DNA of 64,000 nt from Bufo bufo. Lineage: Eukaryota > Chordata > Amphibia > Anura > Bufonidae. The position numbers and the translations under genes were made by a program. The stretch is taken from NCBI RefSeq assembly GCF_905171765.1, contig NC_053394.1, positions 155,952,015-156,016,014 of the forward strand, in the 5' to 3' direction. The notes below the pieces were generated by a model. It was not told the DNA's origin, did no database searches, and saw only the letters and a program-made list of their open reading frames with translations. Below are positions 10,095 through 20,699 of this stretch, piece by piece. Numbering within the stretch: the first letter of the stretch is position 1; each line of letters opens with the position of its first letter.

Positions 10095-11409
10095 GAGAGG
10101 GGTGGCCCTGTATGTGAAAGATAGCATAAAATCTAATTTGATACAAGTTAGCAAGAACAATTTAGAGTCAGTTTGGGTTACCTTGCAGCTTGATAATCAT
10201 AAGGTAACTTGTGTAGGTGTGATATATAGACCACCTAGCCAAGTCAAAGAATTAGATGATCTACTAGTTGAGGAAATAGCTAAAATGACCTTGAAGGGGG
10301 AAGTTATCATTATGGGAGACTTCAATCTTCCTGATGTAAACTGGAAAACCAAAATAGCTAGTTCTGCCGGGAGTACAGATATTCTAAATTCCCTACTGGG
10401 ATTATCTCTACAGCAAGTAGTTGAGGAGCCAACCCGGAAGGAGGCCATTTTAGATTTAGTATTCACAAATGGGAATTTGGTATCTGATATTACTGTAGGG
10501 GAAAGCTTGGGATCTAGTGATCACCAGTCAGTGTGGTTTACTATAAGTACAGTGACTGAGTCACACCACACAAAAAAAAAAGTTTTAGATTTTCGAAAAA
10601 CTGACTTTTCTAAAATTAGATTAGTGGTATATGAGTCCCTATAAGATTGGAACAGTTTCATTGGAGTCCAGGAGAAATGGGACTACTTAAAAGTGGCACT
10701 ATTGAAGGCAACAGAAAATTGCATTCGGCTTGTCAGTAAAAGCAAAAAAAGGAAGAGACCACTGTGGTACTCAGCAGAAGTGGCCAAAATCATTAAAAAC
10801 AAAAAGATAGCATTTAGGAATTATATAAAAAAACAAAAAAAAAAAACGAGGATGACAGGCAAATTTAGAAGATTAGGCAGAGAAAGGCCAAACAAGTTAT
10901 AAGAGCTTCTAAAGCACAGGCAGAAGAGAAATTAGCTCAGTCAGGAGAAAAAGGCGATAAGGCATTCTTCAGATACATAAATAAAAAAAGGAAACTAAAA
11001 CAAGGAATTACCAAATTAAAAACAAAAGAAGGAAGGTATATGGAAGAAGATAAAGAACTAGCTGACTGCCTCAATGAATACTTCTGTTCAGTTTTTACAA
11101 AGGATACAAAGGATGTATAGCTTGGAAGAAAGACAATACAGAGGGGATATGATAGAAACTTTTAAATACATAAAGGGAATCAACAAGGTAAAAGAGGAGA
11201 GAATATTTAAAAGAAGAAAAACTGCTACAAGAGGACATCGTTTTAAATTAGAGGGGCAAAGTTTTAAAAGTAATATCAGGAAGTATTACTTTACTGAGAG
11301 ACTAGTGGATGCATGGAATAGCTTTTCTGCAGAAGTGGTAGCTGAAAATACAGTGAAGGAGTTTAAGCATGCATGGGATAGGCATAAGGCCATCCTTCAT
11401 ATAAGATAG
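10082..11409 (+). pseudogene. CR1-type LINE ORF2 remnant: endonuclease joined to C-terminal domain
   Basis: The first block (10082-10644) is an APE-type endonuclease lacking its first strand. It shows GRGVALYVKDSI, VGVIYRPPS, EVIIMGDFNLPDVNW (catalytic Asp/Asn), LDLVFTNG and SSDHQSVWF (catalytic Asp-His). A second block (10653-11100) reads KRKRPLWYSAEVAKIIKNKK, GDKAFFRYINKKR and NEYFCSVFTKDTKDV. The sequence then jumps at about 11105 to the far C-terminus, RIQRMYSLEERQYRGDMIET, RTATRGHRFKLEGQSFK-like residues and LVDAWNSFSAEVV, in a different frame, ending at 11409. The whole RT, normally over 1.5 kb, is missing between these points. Frameshifts also break the middle. It cannot be mobile by itself. 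Confidence 0.85.
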
Positions 11410-11496
11410 GGCCAGGGGCTATTCATAGTATTCAGTATATTGGGCAGACTAGATGGGCCAAATGGTTCTTATCTGCTGACACATTCTATGTTTCTA
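10095..11496 (+). mobile_element. CR1-type LINE, 5'-truncated and lacking the reverse transcriptase
   Basis: The element interrupts the sequence gtgcgtct/tatagggcg, which is continuous in the host repeat family. It ends with gggcagactagatgggccaa, atggttcttatctgctgaca and ttctatgtttctatg, the tail typical of frog CR1 copies. A tct(t) duplication of 3-4 bp flanks it, in keeping with the short duplications of CR1. The coding content is described separately. Confidence 0.8.
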
Positions 11497-11520
11497 TGTC
11501 TTATAGGGCGAAAAATATGG
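11497..11520. mobile_element. Right end of the element begun at 9284
   Basis: gtcttatagggcgaaaaata is the inverted match of 9286-9304. It resumes directly after the CR1 tail. Confidence 0.6.
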
Positions 11521-11931
11521 GTAGGTTTGGAATAAATTTGGTTTCAAAATAAAATCATATAAAACCTGCATTTAGTTTTTAAATATTAAAATGTCACTGT
11601 ACATATAATTCCCTGAAAATCTCATAACTTCTCCACCCACTCTTCAAGTTGTTCTTTCTCCTTATTTACAGGACATCTAGAAATAAGCTGTATATTCCAC
11701 TCTTCTTTTTACTATGCCTTAAACCAAGAGACTATGCTGCTGGCCTTAGAAGCAGGTGGCTGACAGTGTGGTGTTCTTTAGTCTATTATCTACATGGGGC
11801 CAGATTCTTCTCTACAAGTTTTAGTTCAACCTGGACACGTGGTGCCTGAAGAGTATTACCCCCAGATGTAGAATGTTACATTTATCATCATTGAATCTCA
11901 TATACCTTTGTATGCCAAATAATCAGTGTAA
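11521..11931. other. No recognisable feature
   Basis: AT-rich, apparently single-copy sequence. A 66-residue open frame (11649-11849) has no recognisable motif. Confidence 0.5.
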
Positions 11932-12239
11932 AGGTGCTGCCACACGTTACAGCTGTGCTGTGTTTTGGGTGCTGCAAAAATTACATTAAAAAAAACATGT
12001 GGTTTTTGCATCAACATTTCCACACTTATATTGTTTCCTTTCAGCAAAGGTAAAAAAAGGAAATCACACACAGCAAAACTGAATTACATTAATTACAAAA
12101 TTAAGTTACATTAATGTATTTTAAGTCTGATAAGTGAATTAATTTTCGGGGGAAAAATGCAGCATAACGTGTTTTTTTATTTTGTTTTGTTTTTTGCCGC
12201 AACCAAAACACAGCACAGCCACGATGTGTGGCAGCACCC
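11932..12239. mobile_element. MITE, probably PIF/Harbinger-type (TAA target duplication)
   Basis: The left terminus aggtgctgccacacgttaca and right terminus cgatgtgtggcagcaccc are inverted over about 35 bp, including ctgtgctgtgttttgg / ccaaaacacagcacag. TAA flanks both ends. Three-bp TWA duplications are characteristic of PIF/Harbinger. Non-coding. Confidence 0.7.
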
Positions 12240-12242
12240 TAA

Positions 12243-12717
12243 ATCATCTTGCAATTTATATTAAACATGATCTCTGTACAGCACCCGGAATATCCTTCCT
12301 ACTAAAGAGATTACCGTATCTAGTCTAAGAAAGATATATATCACTTTTTGAATATCGACACCAATGTTTTGCTCCAATTTATTACCACCACAAGCAGATG
12401 CCTTAAGCTGACCACAATAAGTTGAACATCCTAATTTTATATTTTCTACAGTTTACTATAGAATTCTGTCATATGGTGGAAACTGTTGTATCTCTTAATT
12501 GCTCTACATGACTTATCTTAGATGATAGAAACACTGTTGATATGGTCAGGAGCTTAGACCCACTATGTCAGTCAGTATTACACTTGGCTGTGGCTAAAAT
12601 AAGAGCAGAGTCTAAGGGATTTGGTGATATTTTTCTTAAAATGCTGCTCATGGCTTAAAGATTGTATCAAGCATGTTTGTACAAATCCAAGGTCAGGGCT
12701 GGCAGAGTTCATGCAAC
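12243..12717. other. No recognisable feature
   Basis: AT-rich sequence, with no repeat, RNA or coding signal recognised. Confidence 0.5.
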
Positions 12718-12731
12718 ACAATTAGAAATAT

Positions 12732-13229
12732 TTCCCTGATGAAGAAATTCGGTAATTTCGAAACGCGTTGGAGAGGTCTTTTGGTCTAAGACAGTATCCG
12801 TACTCAGTGTGACGTCACACGGAGGCAGCGTCCTCCCTGATCACCAGCCTGGGTTTCCCTCACGCTCACGAGTCACCGGCCGGGACCGCGAGCGTTTGAA
12901 AGAGGAAACCTGAAGATACAGCCGTCACCACTATCTCTGAAGACAAGCACCAGGAAGCTCCGGACGGAATCCCCATAAGCCATCGGTAGCAAGGCAAGTT
13001 ACTAGTACACTCACCCGGTTTTAGGTATACAACCTGAAGATTTACACTGGTTAGCCAGCGCGGTTTATTATATTATTTTCTTGATTCTACTCACTCATTT
13101 AGGGTTTAGGCATTTTTCCCTATTCTAAACCTGCAGCGGCACACTCCAGGGAGTGTTATACAGTGGACTGTGGATCATACTCTGTTTTATTGTATTTTAA
13201 GAAGGCAGCGCGGGTTCCTTTTTTGATTG
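12732..13229 (+). mobile_element. Short retroposon 1 with 14-bp target duplications and 5' hairpin motif
   Basis: The 498-bp insert is bounded by perfect direct repeats acaattagaaatat at 12718-12731 and 13230-13243. It begins ttcc and then CTGATGA (12736-12742), a hairpin gaaatt-cggt-aatttc, GAAAC (12760-12764) and gcgttgg. The interior is GC-rich (gacgtcacacggaggc) and then AT-rich. It has no ORF. Target duplications of this length indicate target-primed reverse transcription. The start motif is like that of other short retroposons at 19567, 35434 and 36058, and suggests a Penelope-related terminal fragment (inference). Confidence 0.7.
12733..12775 (+). ncRNA. Hammerhead-ribozyme-like motif (non-canonical)
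   Basis: The order is ttcc, CTGATGA, one extra A, 6-bp stem with cggt loop, GAAAC, gc, GTT, ggag. This matches the hammerhead core order, with a possible stem I (ttcc/ggag, one G-T pair) and a minimal stem III (C-G around gc). The extra A before stem II departs from the consensus, so activity is uncertain. Confidence 0.35.
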
Positions 13230-13244
13230 ACAATTAGAAATATA

Positions 13245-13480
13245 CAAGTCAGAGCAAGCAGGTAGCCAGACAGGCAAACAGACAGATACAGGCCAGGGCA
13301 GGCAAATAAACTCAGGGTAGGAAGATAGACAGATACATGACAGGTAGATAGATACTGTAAATATAGGTTACAGAAGGTAGATAAAAACAGTTCAGACAGA
13401 AAGACAGGCCAGGACAGCAGATACAGTTCAGGGCAGGAAGACAGACTGACAGATACAGGGCAGGATAAGCAGCAATCCTA
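13245..13480. repeat. Degenerate gaca/gata/caggcag microsatellite
   Basis: Recurrent gacagataca, caggcaaa, ggtagatagata and ggcaggaagacaga words. Confidence 0.7.
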
Positions 13481-13779
13481 AAATAGAGTTAGAAATCAGT
13501 CCAGGTCACACCCAACACAGAAAACATCAAGCATCTCCAATGTTAATGGTGACTCTGGTCTTTTGTGCCTAGCTTTACCAGTCGATGTTGCTGGTGACTC
13601 TGTTCTGTGGCCAGCTTTAAAAGGATTCTCTAATAATTTTTTTTAAAGCGGGTCAAAATGGTAAAAAATATTAAGAACTGCTCTACACACGCTACCGATC
13701 CCCCGTCATTCTGATGCTTTACAGTACCCTGCTGATCTCTGCCTCCTGTTTTTTCTTGTTGTGTAGGAAATGACTGCTC
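13481..13779. other. No recognisable feature
   Basis: About 300 bp with a weak internal repeat (gttgctggtgactctg / gttaatggtgactctg) near 13540-13600. Confidence 0.45.
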
Positions 13780-14265
13780 AGTTAAAGGGGTTGTCCAGGT
13801 TCAGAGCTGAACCCGGACATACCTCCATTTTCCCCCCAGCAGCCCCCCTGACAGGAGCATCAGAGCAGTTCATGCTCCGATGCTCTCCTATGCCCTGCGC
13901 TAAATCGCGCAGGGCAAAGGCATTTTTTGGAGACACGATGACGTACCGGGGCTCTCCATGGGGCTGCCAGGAAGCCCGGTGATGTCACCGGCACTGATGG
14001 GCGGGATTTAGAGCTGCCCTAGCCAGTAAAACAGCTAGGGCAGCGCTAAAGCCCCCCCCATCAGAGCCGGTGACGTCACCGAACACACTGCTGGGTGGAA
14101 GTTTTCCGCCCGGCAGTGTGTTATTGAAAACAAGAGAGACCTTGCCCTGCGTGATCTAGTGCAGGGCAAGGGAGCGCATCGGAGCATGAGATGCTCCGAT
14201 GCTAGCCTCAGGGGGGCTGCCTGGGTGAAAATAAGGGTATGTCTGGGTTCAGCTTTAATTTAATT
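13780..14265. mobile_element. Foldback MITE, ends ggttgtccaggttcag
   Basis: The left arm (aggttcagagctgaacccgg, catgctccgatgct, ccctgcgctaaatcgcgcag, ggtgatgtcaccgg) is mirrored on the right (agcatcggagcatg, cctgcgtgatctagtgcagg, ggtgacgtcacc, gtatgtctgggttcagct). The outer right terminus is shorter than the left. Non-coding. Confidence 0.75.
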
Positions 14266-14581
14266 GGCTGAATGGTCATTTCCTGCGTGTCTAGAGGGAC
14301 CAGAAGGCAAAGACTGGTGGGGGATCGGGAAGCTTTGAAACATAAGTCACAGGGGATCAGTAAGCTGAGTATGACTGTTCTGAACCCTTTTTGCAAAACT
14401 TTGAATCAGCAGGGCTACCCCTTTAAACTAGCAATGCAGTTAAAAATATAACAAACTTTACAATATTGTATGGCCAAATGACCAAATAACCACTTTAAAG
14501 GGAATAGATTAGAAGAAGCTGATTGATTACATAGTTCAGTGGGAAAAAAATTCTATATCTATGTTATATGTACATTATTAA

Positions 14582-15162
14582 AAGGTCACTTCCAACAAAA
14601 TTGTTATTGCACATTAAGAAACAATATGTGAATATTCTATCCATTTGTTTTTTCAAAAGATGAGTGGATGGTTTTGTGGATATCATTTTATGAAGTTACT
14701 CCATTTTACTTCCTTTCTTGGCTCTTTAACTTCCTCTTTGTTTGGACTTTCAGCATGGCAAACAGTTCTGCTTAACTTTTTTCATTCAGACTATTCACTG
14801 TGACTAGCGGGGGAAGGGGATGAGTGACTCTGAGCATCACACATTACACTGATAAGCACAATGGTCTTCTGCGGGCATCATTATCTACGCCTATCAAGAG
14901 AACTATAGAGCTATTGTAATGTTATTCCAATTCTACACCTACCATTCTATTATATTGAGCATTACCATACAGATAACATATTCCCTCACTGCAGCAGTAA
15001 ACTCACAATGGATTACCTATCTATATGGGATATACTGCTACAGAAGGACAATATTTTATGTTTAATTTTCAATGGCATAGTACTGCCAAAAGAAAAAAAA
15101 AAAAAAAAAAGTTCTATGAATTTTGAGCTAAACAAATACCCCATCCTGTTGGAAGCGTCCCT
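14582..15162. mobile_element. TTAA-flanked element (piggyBac- or Kolobok-type, non-autonomous)
   Basis: Termini aaggtcacttccaaca and tgttggaagcgtccct are inverted with a few mismatches. TTAA is present at 14578-14581 and 15163-15166. There is no transposase. An A tract lies near 15092-15110. Confidence 0.6.
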
Positions 15163-15166
15163 TTAA

Positions 15167-16504
15167 GTTAAATCCCTACTCTTTTTAGGCATTTAGTGGG
15201 GATCCTACTCAGTAGTTGACATCCTTTGCTGTGTGAGTGCGTAGATAGCTGTCAATCACTGATTAGGCTATATTTTACACTGAATATTTTCTCACAAACT
15301 TATACTGTATATTAATCGTTCCCGCTCCAAATGCTTTATAACATGTTGTTGGCAGATCAGATCCCATTTTTAATGTGACAGCTTCCCTTTAGGAAAAAAT
15401 GTCTCTCAATAAAAAATGTGAAGGTTTTGCATCCAGTTATAGGCATATCCTGTGACCTCCCAACAGTGCTCCTTCCACTATGAAGCTCTCAGTCCGAGAT
15501 CTAGATCTTTGACTTTCCTAGTGAAAACCATACATATACTGTATTAGGATGTTGATTATTTCTTAAAGAGAGAATTATACAGAAAAAGACCTCGTTCAGA
15601 TGGCCGTAATTTGGGCTTATTTTCCTTCATATTATGGCCACAACTTCCAGATGGAACTCAGGTCTCATGACCCAAAATAACAGCATCATAAGCATATATA
15701 ATACTGTACATTCGGGACCTTAAACCTGAGGTCAAGAAAGATATTGTGGTTCTATTACAGAGACTAAAGTAAGTCCACATTACAGCAGTATGAATTAGCC
15801 CTAAATGTTATAAGAACCTGTTGATCTAATATAATTTTCCTGAAGACAGTCAGATCCTGAACAAGTGAACATAGACATCTGTATGTGGCAGTGCCTTGTT
15901 TCTATATGCCACCTGAGAAGACATACTGTATGGAGCTCTATAACTACCATAAGTAGGAACCTCTTTTATCCTGAGCTCTACATTGGTACCTGAATCTGTG
16001 GACAACTTGGTCTCTGCTGCTGACTCTTCATGAACGTCATCATCGAGACTTGAATGGAATCACTGTCCCTGAGTGGTGCCGGGGAACATTCTGTTCACTA
16101 TGGGATGGTGCCTTGAGCCCTGCAGAGAACTTCATTACCGTTATGATTTTATATATGCTGAGCCACACCCTGACCTGGTGCTCACCGATATGTAGATTAG
16201 GGCGTAAAGAAAATTAGTCACTAGACATGAAGACTATTCTGATTCATTAACTAATCAGTTATTGGTTTTGGGCAATAGTAGGGTAAAATTGTTGATGTGT
16301 AAGTCTAGACAGGGTACAGGTTAAGTATCTAGTCAGCACAGCTGTCTGACAGGGAGTAAGCCATCTGGAGATGCGCCATGTTCCTTCATGCCTCACTTTC
16401 CAGGCTAACTGACAGATATTGGACAGGGAAGGAGTCCAGGAGTTGTCTCCTCTGTCACAATGGGCAGATGTACTACTAAAGTACAATGCTAAATTTGGAC
16501 AGGG
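15167..16504. other. No recognisable feature (1.3 kb)
   Basis: Apparently single-copy sequence with ordinary base composition. No ORF over 75 codons and no repeat structure. Conserved non-coding DNA or small exons cannot be excluded by eye. Confidence 0.5.
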
Positions 16505-17770
16505 TTAGGGCTATGACACAGCGATGGGTTTTGTATGAGAAGGCAGGTATTTTTCGCCCAACATGTGCAGCTGGGCTAGTTTCCAGCCAGGTGAGCTCAA
16601 ATACCGGACCAGAGTTTAAAGGGTTTCTATCACTTGGTATGACATAATTAGCTCTCAGACACTAGCGATCCGCTAGTGTCTGCTCTGGCCAACCATCCTA
16701 ATATAACAGCTTTTGGGGCAGCCGTTTTGCAAAAAAAATAACATTTATAAATATGCTAATGAGCCTCTAGGTGCTATGTGGGCGTCATTAGCACCTAGAG
16801 GCTCCGTCTACCTTCATACACTGCCACCGCCCAGCGCGTCCCTCCAGCCCGCCCATCTCCTGCTGAATGCGATCCTCCGTGTGACGCAACGGACGAATTC
16901 TCGCGCATACGCCGTGCGCGGCTGTATTCGGCGCATGCGCAGTGAATGTCTGACCGCTTCCCTGCTCAGACATCTCCACTGCGCCTGCGCCGATGACGTC
17001 ATAGTGCTCCAAGGAACAGGCGCAGTGGAGATGTCTGAGCAGGGAAGCGGTCAGACATTCACTGCGCATGCGCCGAATACAGCCGCGCACGGCGCATGCG
17101 CGAGAATTCGTCCGTTGCGTCACACGGAGGATCGCATTCAGCAGGAGATGGGCGGGCTGGAGGGACGCGCTGGGCGGTGGCAGTGTATGAAGGTAGACGG
17201 AGCCTCTAGGTGCTAATGACGCCCACATAGCACCTAGAGGCTCATTAGCATATTTATAAAAGTTATTTTTTTAGCAAAACGGCTGCCCCAAAAGCTGTTA
17301 TATTAGGATGGTTGGCCAGAGCAGACACTAGCGGATCGCTAGTGTCTGAGAGCTAATTATGTCATACCAAGTGATAGAAATCCTTTAAGTGCCGGCCTGG
17401 GTTTTGTCAGAACCTGGTTGTTCTTTAATAGACAGCTGGGCTCAGAGTCAGGGCTGTGTCTGTGTATGAGGCTTGTGGCTGGATGCATGCCTGCGACCTG
17501 TCTAGGAGGACAAGGGAACGACATCCAGGACTGGGACTCTTTAAGCGGTACCCGCAGCATGGTGTGAAGTGAACACCAGGACTTGACCTTCTTATGTGGT
17601 ACCTGCAGCAAGGTGTGAATGGAACACCAGGATTTAAACTAAGGTGACTTTGTTTATATTTTGTTAACCTGCCAAGTGTGAATAAACACTGAACTTTTTA
17701 AGTTAAAGACTTTGTTGTTGCATCTACACTGCGTCCGCTAACCTGCCTACCAGAGCGAATCCCCACATGG
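16505..17770 (+). mobile_element. Probable solo LTR split by a palindromic element
   Basis: The right part has promoter/polyadenylation-like layout: gtgtgaataaacactgaac (AATAAA at 17681), then a short R-U5-like stretch ending gcgaatccccacatgg. Paired phrases tgtgaa.tgaacaccagga recur at 17560-17630. The left part (16505-16615) and right part (17389-17770) join smoothly at TTAA once the palindrome is removed. Resembles gypsy-type LTRs of frogs. Exact borders and flanking duplication were not found. Confidence 0.4.
16620..17384. mobile_element. 765-bp near-perfect palindrome with TTAA duplications
   Basis: The two arms, each about 380 bp, are inverted copies meeting near 17000 (gatgacgtcatagtg). 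Termini agggtttctatcacttgg and ccaagtgatagaaatcct are flanked by TTAA at 16616-16619 and 17385-17388. The interior is GC-rich with gcgcatgcgc words. Long frames on both strands (to 167 codons) are mirror images of each other and not genes. TTAA suits piggyBac or Kolobok mobilisation. Confidence 0.85.
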
Positions 17771-18066
17771 TTCACACAAGCATATTTTTGGTCCGCATCC
17801 GATCTGCATTTTTGCAGGTCCAATGCGGACCCATTCACTTCAATGGAGCCACAACATATGCAGACAGCACACCTGTGTGCTGACCACATCTGCATGTCTA
17901 TTCCGCGGCTCAGCAAAATAATAGAAAATGTCCCTTTCTTGTCTGTTTTACAGACAAGGATAGGTCAGTTCTATAGAGGGCAGGATGTTGTATTCCACAA
18001 AAGGCGAAATACAAGGCCTTTATCCATGTTTTGCGGATCCTTAATGGCCATGTGCATGAGCCCTAA
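17755..18066. mobile_element. MITE of the tccgcaaaa / gcatgagccc family
   Basis: Contains ggtccgcatccgatctgcat, cccattcacttcaatggagc, gacagcac.c.gtgtgctg, cttgtctgttttacagacaa and ends ggccatgtgcatgagccct. Related copies are at 24744, 27737, 36250, 45265 and 56040. Confidence 0.65.
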
Positions 18067-19334
18067 AGCTATACCAGATAAGGAGAAACAAATTTATCTC
18101 AGGTAGACCTCCGGGACGACATACGAACAGGATACGAAGGAAACAGGCCAAGGACCATGGAATACATAATTTATTAAAAAGGAATAAAGACACGTGACAA
18201 TGACTGTAACAAAAGACCTCAATGTACTGAAATGGATCAGTGGGTGTGGACCCACTGCGCCACTGACTAGCAATACTCTGGAGGGGCGTAACTAAGCAAC
18301 TACCTGGTATTCACTAGAGCCTCAGATGGTGAGGATAGACTTGGGCCGAAGGTAGTTTCCAGGGGCTACTCCAGAGCATAACCCGAGTCGGTGGCAGTAG
18401 GATCAGGTGGCACGGAGATACCAGACAAGGTACTGACAGTACATTGAGTCCACAGACAGGCAGGCAGAACGGAACAGAGGCAGAAGTAGATACCTGCGCC
18501 TCAAGCACAATAGAAGCAAGGCGACCCCAGGAAGAGCTGCACAGAACAGGCAGAGCAGAAACAGAAGCAGTCACCTGCGCCACAAGCAATAGAAGCTAAG
18601 TGGCCCCAGGCAGAGCTGCACATAGACAGAGAAAGGGCATTCGGGCATATGGGCATTCCCCCTCCGGGAAACACAGGAACCCTCTTCCAAAGGAGGACAT
18701 GGACAGACATGAACGGAACACCAGAAGCAGTAAGGACTGCCAGACAGACAAAAACAGGAACATAGATCAGACGCAGATAAGCTCTGCTAGGCTATACAGA
18801 TACAGGACAGATACAAGGCAAGGTACAGGGCCTGAACACAAACAATACAGAACCAGGCGGAACATACCAAAGTGTAGATGGTAGGACCCCTTGGGTCAGC
18901 AGCAAAGGGAAAAACAAATGTAGACAGACAGACTACACAGAGCAGAAGGGTGACACACCCACAAGACAAGACAGAACAGACTGACCTCAACATTCCCCCC
19001 TCAAAAGCAGAAATAGCATCCTAACGAGCGCACCTGAAAGAACACACCCAGGAACCGACCAGGGGAGGTTAACCCCATCAGAACCAAACAGGGAGGTACC
19101 AAATCAGGTCAGGGGTAACCAGAAACCACAGCATACCAAGCTGCGATACAGGACGTTGCCCCTAGCAACCAGCATGCATGGAACAGCATGAATCTAGCAG
19201 AGCAATGAATGGGGAGATCTCTGGATCCATGTGAATACAGGGCTGGTTCTAGCTTTGTTATAAAGAGATTGTCACGTACTGTATCATGTCCGATTTTCAT
19301 TTGTCATACTAGTCATGGGATAACCCCTTTAAAC
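18067..19334. repeat. Unclassified sequence with a small tandem duplication
   Basis: Purine-rich, agacaga-rich sequence. The segment 18483-18560 is imperfectly repeated at 18563-18640 (cctgcgcc.caagca, atagaagc, ggccccagg, agagctgcaca). No coding motif. It could be an internal or LTR part of an unrecognised retroelement. Confidence 0.35.
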
Positions 19335-19553
19335 AATAAAAAAAAAATCAAAATCATGAGCATTAAAATCTTCAAAAAATTATCCCATGCGGTGAATGGC
19401 GTAATAAAAAATAAAAAAAATGGCTGATTCGTCATTTTTTCAGCACTTTACCTCTCAACAAAATTTAAGAAAAAGTGATCTAAAAGTCATACCGACCCTC
19501 AAAAACTACAGATTGTCCAGGGAAGAATGAACCCTCGCACATCTCCGTAGACC
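19335..19553. repeat. AT-rich dispersed repeat, part 1
   Basis: Same family as 6500-7914. It is continued at 20158 after removal of the retroposon inserted at 19567. Confidence 0.55.
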
Positions 19554-19566
19554 TATCTATAAAAAA

Positions 19567-20144
19567 AAACAGACGAAGGCACGTCGAAACGTGCGTCAGG
19601 GTAGCGCCATCCCAGTACGAGTACACTGAGCTTAATAGGTGAGTCTCTCTTTGATTTCTGGCTATTACTTTCCTGTTTCAGCAGTCCTTATAATTCTGGT
19701 CCTATTTTATGGGCAGTATATTTTGTGTTGACATCTTTTATAGGATTGCTGGCAATAATAATTTTTGGAGACTTTGGCTGTCCCTTATATGTGTATATTT
19801 CTATGTAGATGAGACTCATGGATGAGTCACATGGATATAGGTTTACAAATTGTTGTTTATTATAATACAGTATGTAGCCAGTGTCCCACTGGGATGGTGT
19901 TGTTTCTTTGCTGCTAGCCGGTTTTTAATTACAACGTCTGTTATGTATGTATAAAATTGTAATTCAATAAAATAGAATTTTTTGTATTAGTACCTGTGAG
20001 CTTCAATTTTTGTAGGTTTTGTTATAGGAGCTGGTACCCTCATATTTTTCTAATTGTTGGCCCATTGAATTTGCCGTAATATGTATTACATATACTAACT
20101 GTAGGTTGGCATGTGGGCCAGCGTTGGTCTTGCGTTTATATTTA
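19567..20144 (+). mobile_element. Short retroposon 2 with 13-bp target duplications and 5' hairpin motif
   Basis: Bounded by tatctataaaaaa at 19554-19566 and 20145-20157. Starts with cagacgaag (19570), hairpin gcacgt-cgaa-acgtgc overlapping GAAAC (19586-19590), then gtcaggg. An AATAAA lies near 19967. No ORF. Nested in the AT-rich repeat, whose sequence is continuous without it. Confidence 0.65.
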
Positions 20145-20157
20145 TATCTATAAAAAA

Positions 20158-20590
20158 GTTATATGGGTTAGAATATGGTGATGAAAAGAAAAATTTTTTT
20201 TTTTCAAAAGTTGAATTTTTTTTTCAGTATTAAAAAGCAAGAAAAACCATACATATGTGGTATCGCTGTAATCATATTGACCTGGAAATTGAAGAGCACA
20301 AGTCAGTTTTACCGCAAAGTAAACGCAAATGCCCTAAAAACAAAACCCAAAAGACTGTAGCGAAATTGCACCCAATTCCACCCCATTTAGAATTTTTTTA
20401 TCTAGATTCGCACTACATTCTATGCAATATTAAATGGTGCCATTAGAAAGAGCAAATTATCCTGCATAAAACAAGCCCTCATATGGCTATGTGAACAGAA
20501 AAAAAAAAAAAGTTATGGGTCCAGGAAAGCAGGCAGCAAAAAACGAAAACGCAAAAACAGAAAATTGCTTAGTCAGGAAGGATTGAAGGG
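20158..20590. repeat. AT-rich dispersed repeat, part 2
   Basis: Contains accatacatatgtggtatcg, ggtgccattagaaagagc and aagccctcatatggctatgt, the inverse of words in 6600-6860. Confidence 0.6.
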
Positions 20591-20599
20591 CAGAACGCA

Positions 20600-20696
20600 G
20601 GAATAACCAATGGACTTGGTCAAATGCTTTTCAGCATCCAGCGATACTACACAGGCTGGAATATTTCCCCCTCCCCCCCCCCCCCTGAAATATCAG
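20600..20696 (-). pseudogene. L1-type LINE RT fragment, downstream half
   Basis: The minus strand reads CVVSLDAEKHLTKSIGYSC, a degraded RT motif A (SLDAEKAFD in active copies). A C tract lies at 20670-20685. It joins 22471-22905 once the MITE 20700-22467 is removed. Confidence 0.65.
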
Positions 20697-20699
20697 TAA

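Noticed and set aside
16713..17228. 167- and 146-codon frames on opposite strands
   Set aside because: They are mirror images produced by the palindrome, with the same peptide on both strands.
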